Of a DNA stretch of 15,972 bases, positions 6,422 to 13,656 are shown piece by piece (positions within the stretch are counted from its first letter, which is position 1; the number at the start of each line of letters is the position of its first letter). The DNA is from Candidatus Dojkabacteria bacterium (GTDB taxonomy: Bacteria > Patescibacteriota > Dojkabacteria > GCA-002793355). The notes below the pieces were generated by a model. The model was not told where the DNA came from. It made no database searches and was given only the letters and a program-made list of their open reading frames with translations. Location of the stretch: positions 1 through 15,972 of the forward strand of contig WFZN01000048.1 of the NCBI GenBank assembly GCA_015489555.1. Direction: 5' to 3'. The translations under genes were made by a program, and so were the position numbers.

Positions 6422-7645
6422 ATGACGAAGGTACTCGGCGTCATAGAAAGATGGCTAAGATTCCTCTTCGAGAAACTCCCTACTACAAGTGGTCTAAAGT
6501 TAATACTAAAACTTGCCCTAATAACGGTTATAACAACCGTAATTAACACGCTCTTGTGGGCGGGTTTAATATCAAAATACATCAACAACCTAATAAAGAG
6601 TAACGTTATACCAACCACCTTACAAAACATTGCAGAGCCTACAAAGCAGATATTAGAGAACCTGCCCTTTTCATACTTTGAGGTAAATTCCCTTAAAAAA
6701 CAAATAGATACAGACCTTACACCGCAGCCGTACACGATTTTGATAGAACCAGCTTGTAATGGGTACTCCATTACTCCGTTAGCACAACCCCCATATGAGG
6801 GCATAACCTACGGCTGCTCATTTAACAAACCACACAACAAAACCGGTATAAATCAATTACTAGCGATAATAATTAACACCAAAGAGTCACAAAATCCCCC
6901 TCCGGTCGGCATATTCTCACTATTTATAAACAAAACCTCAATGGCGTTTTACAACCTAGAATCAGGCCAAGCTCAAGAGTATCGAGGTCGGATAAGGCCA
7001 TTGTTTGACTCACAAACTAACACCGCTCCCTACATATTTATTTTGTTTAATAGCAAAAACCCGAGCGGGGTGGCAACCCAAAAGCTACTAAACATTACCG
7101 AAACCCCAGAAGAAGTAAATGTATTTGTAACCAATACGGACTCGATACCAGACAACATACGCGAACTTGCTAAAACCATAAATGACGAACTATACGATAA
7201 GGTTCTACCAAACTCCTACAAAATTAGTACCCTTATAAGCGGACTTATTCTAGTGTTTGAAACTATAGCGTATGCAATATACATAGCCTTTGCTTCTGTA
7301 ATAACTGCGGTAATACTTACCCTTGTATCTAACATTGCAAACCTCAAATACAAAGACACTGCTCTATCTCTCTCAAAGACTCTAGCTATACCATTTTCCC
7401 TTTTTACAATAGTAAACACACTAGTTACAATAACCTCTGGAGCTCTTGTACTAGCAAGCAGTACTTCGTCTACCTACTTTAACAAGCCGGGTTTATTACC
7501 CCTTGCACTAGATATATACTTTATAAAGTGGACAAAGATATTCGCTGGAACCCTTATTCTGTTTATTATGATAAATTACCTACTTTACTTACTGTTATAC
7601 AAACACAAAACAACTAAACTCTCAAAAGACACAAGCAAAGCGTAG
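6422..7645 (+). CDS. Multi-pass membrane protein with large extracytoplasmic domain
   Basis: I do not recognise the family with confidence. About 407 residues from the ATG at 6422. The plan is an N-terminal amphipathic/basic stretch, one membrane segment near residues 26-50, a polar domain of about 210 residues (60-265), then three or four membrane segments at about 265-305 (a long pair), 318-344 and 372-393, ending in a Lys/Thr-rich tail. The polar domain contains two Cys (PACNG and GCSFN) that could form a disulfide if outside the cell. The plan (one helix, external domain, C-terminal helix bundle) recalls DUF1189-type proteins, but I see no sequence motif to prove it. It ends 12 bases before yvcK on the same strand, so the two are probably one operon, which hints at a cell-envelope or growth role. 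Confidence 0.75.
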   Translation: MTKVLGVIERWLRFLFEKLPTTSGLKLILKLALITVITTVINTLLWAGLISKYINNLIKSNVIPTTLQNIAEPTKQILENLPFSYFEVNSLKKQIDTDLTPQPYTILIEPACNGYSITPLAQPPYEGITYGCSFNKPHNKTGINQLLAIIINTKESQNPPPVGIFSLFINKTSMAFYNLESGQAQEYRGRIRPLFDSQTNTAPYIFILFNSKNPSGVATQKLLNITETPEEVNVFVTNTDSIPDNIRELAKTINDELYDKVLPNSYKISTLISGLILVFETIAYAIYIAFASVITAVILTLVSNIANLKYKDTALSLSKTLAIPFSLFTIVNTLVTITSGALVLASSTSSTYFNKPGLLPLALDIYFIKWTKIFAGTLILFIMINYLLYLLLYKHKTTKLSKDTSKA

Positions 7646-7657
7646 TTTATAGCTCCT

Positions 7658-8647
7658 ATGAAAAAGTATAAAACCCCAAAAATAAAAGTTGTATCATTTG
7701 GAGGAGGCACCGGGTTATCCGTGCTACTTGGAGGAGTGCATCGCTTCTATCCAAACTACATAGACAACATAACAGCAGTTGTTGCCACAAGCGACACAGG
7801 TGGAAGCACCGGCATACTACGTCAGGAATTTAACATACCTGCTCCGGGTGACATACGAAAATGCATTGCTGCCCTTTCTCCAAGACACGACGTATTACAC
7901 AAACTATTTGAGTTTAGATTCAAAAACCCCAAAAGCTCCCTTAATAAACACTCGCTGGGTAATCTTATACTCACAGCACTAACAGAAATTACAGGGTCAT
8001 TTGCAACTGCTGTTAAAGAAGCCTGTAAAATTCTAAACACAATCGGACAGGTCCTTCCTATATCAGAAGAGAACATCCAATTAGTTGCTCAATTTGATAA
8101 TGGACAGATAATCCACGGTGAGATACCTATATACCAATATGGAAAACTCCAAAAAGGGAGAATAACAAAAATTTGGCTAGAACCCAAAAATTTAAAAGTA
8201 ACCCCAGAAGTTATTAGAGCAATAAACAACGCTGACTTAATAACATTTGGACCAGGCAGTTTATACACGAGTACAATTGCTAGCTTGCTCCCCAAAGCTA
8301 TTAAAAAAGCTCTTAAAACCTCAAAAGCTACCAAAGTATTTATTGTAAACCTATTAACAGATTACGGGGAAACCTATAAATTTGACGCTTTTGACCACTA
8401 CTGCACACTAACAAAACACATCAAAACCCATGTAGATGCAGTTATTATTAATACGGGCCCCATACCCCAAAATATAAAAACCCACTATTTTAAAACCGAA
8501 AGAGCAGAACCCGTAAAACCATCCATAGAGAAATTCCCAAAAGACGTAAAGATTATTACCGGAGACTTTGTGAAAATAGAAAACAAGAAAGTACGACACA
8601 ATGCGATTAAGGTGTGGGAGGCTATCACTCCACACGTGTATAACTGA
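7658..8647 (+). CDS. yvcK: YvcK/CofD-like protein (gluconeogenesis/cell-morphology factor)
   Basis: Full length (329 residues) for the YvcK branch of the CofD family. Visible: glycine-rich nucleotide-binding start VVSFGGGTGLSVLLGG (GGGTG at 15-19), ATSDTGGSTGILR (Asp46), APGDIRKCIAAL (63-73), NKHSLGNLIL (97-105) and ITFGPGSLYTS (194-204), all family hallmarks. Family knowledge: YvcK binds UDP-sugars and in Firmicutes and Actinobacteria supports growth on gluconeogenic carbon and normal cell-wall synthesis; it is not the F420 enzyme CofD. There is no Shine-Dalgarno before the ATG. A TTTATA six bases upstream may be a further internal promoter, but the 12-base gap to the membrane-protein gene argues for co-transcription. 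The stop is TGA followed at once by TAG. Confidence 0.92.
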   Translation: MKKYKTPKIKVVSFGGGTGLSVLLGGVHRFYPNYIDNITAVVATSDTGGSTGILRQEFNIPAPGDIRKCIAALSPRHDVLHKLFEFRFKNPKSSLNKHSLGNLILTALTEITGSFATAVKEACKILNTIGQVLPISEENIQLVAQFDNGQIIHGEIPIYQYGKLQKGRITKIWLEPKNLKVTPEVIRAINNADLITFGPGSLYTSTIASLLPKAIKKALKTSKATKVFIVNLLTDYGETYKFDAFDHYCTLTKHIKTHVDAVIINTGPIPQNIKTHYFKTERAEPVKPSIEKFPKDVKIITGDFVKIENKKVRHNAIKVWEAITPHVYN

Positions 8648-8665
8648 TAGATTTAATAATCATGG

Positions 8666-8671
8666 TATAAT
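8666..8671 (+). promoter_or_regulatory. Extended -10 of the 429-residue orphan gene
   Basis: TGG-TATAAT lies 18 bases after the yvcK stop and 10 bases before the ATG at 8682, giving a leader of about three bases. It supports 8682 over the in-frame ATG at 8601, which lies inside yvcK and upstream of this promoter. Confidence 0.55.
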
Positions 8672-8681
8672 CCTCGGAAGT

Positions 8682-9971
8682 ATGAACAGACCATCGCCTA
8701 CGCCTACATTGGAACGGGGAAAACATTCACCTGATGTTATTCTCATATCAACTAATAAGCAGACCCAACGAGTTAAAAAACTAGCCACAGCGTTAGGGAT
8801 AGAGGGATTACCTGATAGGCCACTAACCGCAGAGCTGAGGGCGCTACAATTTGAATCTGAACGGCTTAGCGCGCAATTGGGTGGCAAACCTCCAAGAATT
8901 ACTCTAAACGTTGAGACTGGGCAGTTTTTCCTGAACTATTATTCTCCACACGAAGTACCGCCAGACAATAATGTACCCCCTACAACAGTCCAGCAAGCGT
9001 TTGGACTTTACTTTTCCCATCTTTTAACACAGTCTCGTAAGCGCCCCAATCCCCAAATATCCCAAAAATCGGGAGGGCGAGGCTGGGAAACCGCTGCTTA
9101 TTACCTTGGATACCTAATAGCCGAATTTGTACAAGCGAACACAGACAGCGCCTCCTTCGATATACAATCGCTAGCAGCCTACATGGCTAAAAAATACCTA
9201 ACCGCCGACGGCCCCAATCCGCTGTCAGAATTTACACGACTCCTGCTCATACTTGGAACTGCCAGTTTAGGAGAAACAGAAAGAACGCCAGACACTAACC
9301 AAGAACCACCCACCCTGCTTATAAATGGTATGCACACCCTAATAAGACTAATTACCGACCAAATGGCTTTAGAGGACATATGGAAGAAACTCACTCCCGA
9401 ACAACGCAACAGTTTCTATGGCCTATTGCAAAAGTTTGGGAAAACATTGCCACGGATAAAAATCAAGGATACAGGCATACGTTGGAACGGATTGCAATAC
9501 GCGAAAATCGCCGAAATAAAACAGCCTCACTTACCCCCTAAAATAAGTCGTAAACTAGAGGCACTCAAGGTCGATATACATAATGGCTCCCCCCAGGAAA
9601 GTCCCACAATACATAAAACTGAGCCCCCTCTCCAAGACGATATCAATCAGCTTCTTGCATTAATAAGAAACAGCGCCCCTAAGGAAATCCGTGAGGAGTT
9701 GGCAAGAGTAGTTGAACAGCTGAAGGAAGCCACTGACCCAAATATTGGGCACAGCATACAACATCTGATTCCAGAAGAGCGGCATCGCCAGCTGCTTACT
9801 AAAATATCTACAGGATTCTGGAAAAGACTACTAGCTCAAGCCGAATCTGGGAACTGGGATATTGTAATGCGGATGCTTGAAGAATATACAAAGGACCTCT
9901 CCTCAATCGCCAAACAAGAATTGCCTAAACCTACCCCTAGCGACACGAACCCCAGCATGATCTCCTATTAA
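8682..9971 (+). CDS. Orphan hypothetical protein, 429 residues
   Basis: I do not recognise this protein. It has no signal peptide or membrane segment, so it is probably cytoplasmic. Residues 1-16 are Pro/Thr/Arg-rich and likely disordered. Residues 17-45 look like a small alpha/beta start (VILISTNKQTQRVKKLATAL), and residues 70-90 contain a strand pair (RITLNVETGQFFLNYY). The rest is mainly helical, with Pro-rich linkers near 295-330 and at the C-terminal tail; the helical part at about 325-410 is highly charged. G+C is higher than in yvcK, and codons such as CTC, CGC and CCC are common, as in the other orphan genes here. It has its own extended -10 promoter and ends 140 bases before tRNA-Asp. 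The long intact frame supports a real gene; its function is unknown. Confidence 0.72.
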   Translation: MNRPSPTPTLERGKHSPDVILISTNKQTQRVKKLATALGIEGLPDRPLTAELRALQFESERLSAQLGGKPPRITLNVETGQFFLNYYSPHEVPPDNNVPPTTVQQAFGLYFSHLLTQSRKRPNPQISQKSGGRGWETAAYYLGYLIAEFVQANTDSASFDIQSLAAYMAKKYLTADGPNPLSEFTRLLLILGTASLGETERTPDTNQEPPTLLINGMHTLIRLITDQMALEDIWKKLTPEQRNSFYGLLQKFGKTLPRIKIKDTGIRWNGLQYAKIAEIKQPHLPPKISRKLEALKVDIHNGSPQESPTIHKTEPPLQDDINQLLALIRNSAPKEIREELARVVEQLKEATDPNIGHSIQHLIPEERHRQLLTKISTGFWKRLLAQAESGNWDIVMRMLEEYTKDLSSIAKQELPKPTPSDTNPSMISY

Positions 9972-10095
9972 ATCCCCCTACTAATGTAGATATACCCCAC
10001 GAGCCAATGGGAGCTCTAAACCTTATGTAAATTGCCAGCCCGCTTTAAGAGGTAGTCAAAAATGATTTATGCAGCCATCCCATCCAACCCAATGT

Positions 10096-10101
10096 TATAA
10101 T
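10096..10101 (+). promoter_or_regulatory. Extended -10 of tRNA-Asp
   Basis: TGT-TATAAT ends 10 bases before the mature tRNA 5' end. It has the same extended form as the protein-gene promoters. No -35 match is seen. Confidence 0.55.
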
Positions 10102-10111
10102 ACCCACACAT

Positions 10112-10185
10112 GGGGGCGTAGCTCAATTGGTTAGAGCACTCGCCTGTCACGCGAGAGGTTGCGGGTTCGAGTCCCGTCGTCCCCG
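10112..10185 (+). tRNA. tRNA-Asp (anticodon GTC)
   Basis: A full cloverleaf can be folded by eye. The acceptor is GGGGGCG with CGTCCCC (one G-U), the D arm GCTC...GAGC, the anticodon stem CTCGC/GCGAG with loop CTGTCAC (anticodon GTC), a five-base variable loop (AGGTT), and the T stem GCGGG/CCCGT with loop TTCGAGT. The unpaired base 73 is G, as expected for tRNA-Asp. CCA is not encoded, so the 3' end needs CCA addition. No intron. It stands alone rather than in a tRNA cluster. Confidence 0.97.
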
Positions 10186-10236
10186 TATGTACTATTCTTT
10201 GTCTACCAGATTGATAGCCTCTTCATGCAAAAAATA

Positions 10237-10261
10237 GTAAACGTCTCGGCACTACGTTTAC
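10237..10261. terminator. 8-bp inverted repeat between tRNA-Asp and methyltransferase
   Basis: GTAAACGT and ACGTTTAC form a perfect 8-bp stem with a nine-base loop, in the gap where the tRNA (+) and the methyltransferase gene (-) converge. There is no T run after it on either strand, so it would not be a classical intrinsic terminator. It may stop transcription in another way or be chance. Confidence 0.3.
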
Positions 10262-10324
10262 GCCACATACCATGTAGAGATATCGAGATAACCCTACACT
10301 CTTTAACCAAACGTTACTCACTAC

Positions 10325-11362
10325 CTACTTTTTAGGATAACGCATATCAAATATCTTAAAACCTTCAAATTCTACAAAACTATAACTATGCCCTTTTTTA
10401 CATATAAGTTGCTTGCCGTTAATTAAAATCTTACCGCGGTCTTGAGGGCACCGCAAAATATCATAGATAGTGTCGTTAAAGCGCCTTACATATTCTATTG
10501 CAGCTGGCTTTTGTAATACCAGAACAATACTTGGAGTTATACGTAAAAATCTAAACATCTGTAACAAGCGTTCTAACTTAAGCAATGTTTTATAGCCAAG
10601 AATCCGTTTAAGCAATGGGACCCTTAAAAAAGAAACAGGCTGCGCTCCAACCACATTAAACCCGGCTTTGCGGGCCTGCTCTACAACATAACTTAGTGCG
10701 TAGTTAAAAAATAATATATTGTCTTTTGTAGGATCTTTTAACCCCTGTGCGGTTTGTGGGTTATGTTTTTGCTTTATTACAGATTTTTTAAAAAAACTAA
10801 AGTTTCCTGTTAACAACGCACGTATAACGGCCTTTATATGATTCTTATGAGCAAACTCCAAAACCATATACCCCCCAGGGTATATTACTCTAAAAACTTC
10901 TTGTAACAATTTATCAACATGTGTAATATGATGTAAAAGCCTAAATGATACAACTATATCAAAACTGTTTTGTCTAAATGGTAAATAATATGCGTTAAGA
11001 CCAACAAAGCTTGGCTCTACCCCCTGTTTTATTACTTGATTGTAGATATCCGCACCGCTTTTTATTTCTTTTAAGGAGTAATCTCCTAAAACCACGTTTC
11101 TAGCGTACTGACCTAGTATTGGCAGAAGCCTGCCGAATCCACCGCCCAAGTCTAATACAAAACGGTACCTGTATGCAACATTGTACGTTCTTATTATGCG
11201 CTTAAGCCATTTATCAAGTGCATGTACCTCAGATAGGTGCTCGTATGTTCTTCCCTCCCAAAAGTTTCTATAGAAATACTGTGGATTAGCCTCGTAATCA
11301 GCGATTGCTATAGTATCATTAAAAGCTGTGTTATTATTTTGCTTGCTTACTTTTTGTGGCAT
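10325..11362 (-). CDS. SAM-dependent methyltransferase with C-terminal Trm112-like tail
   Basis: A class I methyltransferase (345 residues). Residues 68-80 (FVLDLGGGFGRLL) are the SAM-binding motif I, Asp94 ends strand 2 (VLGDYS), and residues 135-146 (DIVVSFRLLHHI) and 160-170 (IYPGGYMVLEF) are the motif IV/V blocks of the Methyltransf_11 type. The last 41 residues (CPQD...LICKKGHSYSFVEFEGFKIF) resemble the Trm112p/UPF0434 zinc-ribbon that ends many envelope-associated methyltransferases, but its first CxxC is C-P-Q-D, leaving only Cys305, Cys321 and His325. The substrate is unknown. It lies 24 bases after the lipid-linked sugar transferase gene on the same strand, so a part in glycan or glycolipid assembly is a reasonable inference. 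A TATAAA 11 bases before the ATG may give it a promoter of its own. Confidence 0.88.
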   Translation of the reverse strand: MPQKVSKQNNNTAFNDTIAIADYEANPQYFYRNFWEGRTYEHLSEVHALDKWLKRIIRTYNVAYRYRFVLDLGGGFGRLLPILGQYARNVVLGDYSLKEIKSGADIYNQVIKQGVEPSFVGLNAYYLPFRQNSFDIVVSFRLLHHITHVDKLLQEVFRVIYPGGYMVLEFAHKNHIKAVIRALLTGNFSFFKKSVIKQKHNPQTAQGLKDPTKDNILFFNYALSYVVEQARKAGFNVVGAQPVSFLRVPLLKRILGYKTLLKLERLLQMFRFLRITPSIVLVLQKPAAIEYVRRFNDTIYDILRCPQDRGKILINGKQLICKKGHSYSFVEFEGFKIFDMRYPKK

Positions 11363-11373
11363 AAAACAGAGAA

Positions 11374-11379
11374 TTTATA
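11374..11379 (-). promoter_or_regulatory. Possible -10 box of the methyltransferase gene
   Basis: Minus-strand TATAAA 11 bases before the ATG, in the 24-base gap after the upstream gene. No Shine-Dalgarno is present, so either a near-leaderless transcript or coupling to the upstream gene must start translation. Confidence 0.3.
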
Positions 11380-11386
11380 TTAAAAA

Positions 11387-12565
11387 CTATAGTTTGGCAT
11401 TAAGTCTTTGTTTACTTGCCTTAAAATCAATAAGTATCAAAGCAATTAACAAAACTAAATAAACTACTGGCAGCATAACTTTTCTATATTGGTGAGGCAA
11501 AATAACAAGAAGCACTCCGATGATTGCCGTTACTGCCCCCTCAACAAAAGGGATTTTATTTTCCGGAACCCCTAAAGCTAGTAGCCTATGGTGTAAATGA
11601 TTGCGATCACTGATTTTGAATATATCTATAATTCGCCTGTGCGTTCTTAAAACACGTTTTATACGCTTTAATAATACGTACGCAAAGTCAACTATCGGTA
11701 TAGCAAACAACAACAAAACAGCAGACAGATTAAAGCGTCCTATAATAGCGAATGTACCGATTATGTAGCCTATAACAGCATCCCCTGCTTCGCCAGACCA
11801 AATTTTTGCAGGATACCAATTATAAAACACGAACCCAAGCAAAAGCCCTGCTAGCACTGCTGCCATAAAAGCAGAAGAATACAACTTACCAACGTACGAC
11901 AACATTACAAAAAATAACAACGCCACAAGTGTATTAAACTCCATTACTGCATCCGTACCCGCTTGAACTTTTAAGGCCATTATCATATAAAGTAAAAAGA
12001 GAAACACAATAACGTCACTCCACAAAGTTATTACTATTTTTAAAGACCCTATTCCCAGAGAAATCGTTGTCCAATCTAGTGGTACTTTTGCTAAAAACGG
12101 TATTGAAATATCTCCTATTGAGAAGCTACTAAAAATAAAAAACAAAGTTGCCAAGAAATAAGAAAAAAGCTGCAATACACTGGGCATGTCAAACTTGTCG
12201 TCTAGTATGCCGTTTATGAGCAACACTAAAATTCCCAACCCCCACCAAAGGTAATCCACAATATACTGCGCACCAAGATTAATTGTTTTTGAGGCAAGCA
12301 ACCCTACGGCACTAATTATTAAAAATCCAACCACATAAGCTATTCCTCCCCACTCTGGAGTTGGGGGTTTTTCTAATCTGCGTTTTATTGCCTCTATCTT
12401 GTATCTATCAAGTTTTTGTTTACCCTTTTTTACTTTGGACAAATAATACGACGGAGGATATCTTACAACGTCAAATGCCTCTGCTAATTTGATTACCCAG
12501 GGAGTAAACAGTATACTAAACACCACGCCGATTAAAAACCCTCCAACAAGGAAGCTTGTTATCAT
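11387..12565 (-). CDS. MraY/WecA-family polyprenyl-phosphate sugar-phosphate transferase
   Basis: A polytopic inner-membrane enzyme of the glycosyltransferase-4 family (PF00953). The family moves a sugar-phosphate from a UDP-sugar onto a polyprenyl phosphate carrier at the cytoplasmic face, starting peptidoglycan or surface-glycan assembly. Starting at the ATG at 12565 (392 residues): PTPEWGG (68-74), the catalytic-type DDKFD (122-126), QAGTDAV (201-207), SGEAGDA (257-263) and the cytoplasmic DRNHLHHRLL (320-329), with about ten hydrophobic segments. DGxDG is replaced by AGTDA and the MGDSG block by SGEAG, so two active-site blocks differ from textbook members. About 25 extra Lys-rich residues lie before PTPEWGG. 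A longer GTG start at 12586 would run through the -10 box TATAAT, which ends six bases before the ATG, so I prefer the ATG. MraY, WecA or a third type cannot be told apart here. Confidence 0.88.
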   Translation of the reverse strand: MITSFLVGGFLIGVVFSILFTPWVIKLAEAFDVVRYPPSYYLSKVKKGKQKLDRYKIEAIKRRLEKPPTPEWGGIAYVVGFLIISAVGLLASKTINLGAQYIVDYLWWGLGILVLLINGILDDKFDMPSVLQLFSYFLATLFFIFSSFSIGDISIPFLAKVPLDWTTISLGIGSLKIVITLWSDVIVFLFLLYMIMALKVQAGTDAVMEFNTLVALLFFVMLSYVGKLYSSAFMAAVLAGLLLGFVFYNWYPAKIWSGEAGDAVIGYIIGTFAIIGRFNLSAVLLLFAIPIVDFAYVLLKRIKRVLRTHRRIIDIFKISDRNHLHHRLLALGVPENKIPFVEGAVTAIIGVLLVILPHQYRKVMLPVVYLVLLIALILIDFKASKQRLNAKL

Positions 12566-12571
12566 ATAGGG

Positions 12572-12577
12572 ATTATA
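12572..12577 (-). promoter_or_regulatory. -10 box of the glycosyl-phosphotransferase gene
   Basis: Minus-strand TATAAT, then CCCTAT, then the ATG at 12565, a six-base gap giving a leaderless message. This decides the start codon. The region about 17 bases upstream runs into the left arm of the palindromic repeat at 12596-12646. Confidence 0.6.
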
Positions 12578-12595
12578 ACGTATCACCTACCTGGC

Positions 12596-12646
12596 AGGGC
12601 GTGGGGCGAAATGATGCTCTCCTGCCGGCGATTCACCCCACGCCCT
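12596..12646. repeat. Compact palindromic element (15-bp arms, one mismatch)
   Basis: AGGGCGTGGGGCGAA (12596-12610) pairs with TTCACCCCACGCCCT (12632-12646) with one C/A mismatch, around a 21-base loop. The loop itself contains CCTGCC (12621-12626), which can pair instead with GGCAGG at 12593-12598, so two folds compete. It sits between the stop of the 297-residue gene and the promoter of the glycosyl-phosphotransferase gene, both on the minus strand. There is no T tract after the stem on either strand. The arm sequence recurs at 14251-14365 and 6161-6177. Confidence 0.8.
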
Positions 12647-12668
12647 ATAATAACCTTTAAATAGGCAC

Positions 12669-13562
12669 TTACATATGATGCGCTCTTAAAGTTTCAGCAA
12701 AATCTCTCCGCACATATACCCCTCCTGTACCAAAAATCCAGTGACTGACTTCACCCTCCTCACCAAACGACATGCCTTTTATACCAATCCCCGGTTCCCC
12801 TTCGAAAGCGAATCTAGCCCAATCCAACAATAACGGAAATCCCTCAGGCATACCATGAATCCATCGCAATCGTGACAGCAGATCCCCAGCCACTCCGGCG
12901 GTTAAAAGCCTCCCTATGGCCCCAGATGGTTCAGACAAAATATAACTTAAGGCTTGATAATTCTGCATAAACGGCAGCAACCGAAACAGTAATACCCTAT
13001 CTGCGATCCCTAGTCTAGACATAAGCTCTTTATATGACAACCAGGAATAATGCCTAAATGACAAACTCCGCTCATATGGGTCAGATCTAAAAAGCACGAC
13101 CTTGTTAAATCTTTCCTCCGAACTAGTACCAACAAAAAGCCAGGTCCAGTCTGTCTTATACTCTGAGTCAGACTCTCTATGACCAACCAGGTAAATATCC
13201 GGCCTTCTCAGTATATCATTACCCAAGGCCAATCCTGCCAAAAAATTTAAGTCAAAGGGAACAGGATCAGCCCTGAGAGAGAAAAAACCATAAAGTATAA
13301 ACCGCTTACCTTGCAAAGTGTCCCTAACTGCCCCTAGCTCTGAAACATCTAAAAACGGCAATTCCAAAGAATACTCGCTACTTCTTAATTGTCCGAGTTG
13401 AGGGTAAAACACGTGAACCGGGTAATAGCCATAAGCACTATATATCAAGCTATCCCGTTGTTCAATCCCCCTGGCTTTAAAGCCAATTCCCCTAAAAACC
13501 CTAGTAATACCTTTCCATTCTTCGGGAGAACCCCCAGGGGAAAAACGAGAATCAACCCCCAC
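12669..13562 (-). CDS. Orphan hypothetical protein, 297 residues
   Basis: I do not recognise this protein. It is rich in aromatic residues and arginine (YSAYGYYPVHVFYPQLG; SFRHYSWLSYKELMSRLG), with no signal peptide or membrane helix. Its mix of short strands and helices suggests one or two alpha/beta domains. The start is GTG at 13562-13560, the only start codon between an in-frame TAA at 13580-13578 and the body of the protein. TATAAC about 14 bases upstream is a possible -10. Composition is richer in G+C than the glycosyl-phosphotransferase gene downstream, like the other orphans here. It is flanked by the hairpin repeat on one side and the divergent bL21 gene on the other. The intact frame suggests a real gene; nothing points to a function. 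Confidence 0.68.
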   Translation of the reverse strand: MGVDSRFSPGGSPEEWKGITRVFRGIGFKARGIEQRDSLIYSAYGYYPVHVFYPQLGQLRSSEYSLELPFLDVSELGAVRDTLQGKRFILYGFFSLRADPVPFDLNFLAGLALGNDILRRPDIYLVGHRESDSEYKTDWTWLFVGTSSEERFNKVVLFRSDPYERSLSFRHYSWLSYKELMSRLGIADRVLLFRLLPFMQNYQALSYILSEPSGAIGRLLTAGVAGDLLSRLRWIHGMPEGFPLLLDWARFAFEGEPGIGIKGMSFGEEGEVSHWIFGTGGVYVRRDFAETLRAHHM

Positions 13563-13621
13563 TGTAACACCGCACGGTTATATTAACAATACTGACTAAA
13601 ATAGTATACTACACCCCCGCC

Positions 13622-13650
13622 TTGTACATTCCCTATACATATAGTAGAAT
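13622..13650 (+). promoter_or_regulatory. Promoter of the bL21 gene
   Basis: TTGTAC (13622-13627), a 17-base spacer, then TAGAAT (13645-13650), followed by six bases and the ATG. This is the clearest -35/-10 pair in the window and again predicts a leaderless mRNA. Confidence 0.65.
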
Positions 13651-13656
13651 ACCCAC

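Noticed and set aside
6342..6425. A 27-codon ORF (ATG 6342) overlapping the membrane-protein start as ATGA, and a 20-codon ORF with ATG at 6352 after GAGGAG.
   Set aside because: Both run through the -10 box of the next gene. The GAGGAG is only two bases from the ATG, and neither peptide has a recognisable character.
8645..8650. TGA recoded as glycine, as in Absconditabacteria/Gracilibacteria.
   Set aside because: yvcK ends TGA-TAG, which is neutral, but long conserved genes such as leuS have no in-frame TGA, as expected for the standard code.
8601..8681. A longer version of the 429-residue protein starting at 8601.
   Set aside because: It would overlap the end of yvcK and start upstream of the extended -10 TATAAT at 8666; the ATG at 8682 fits the promoter.
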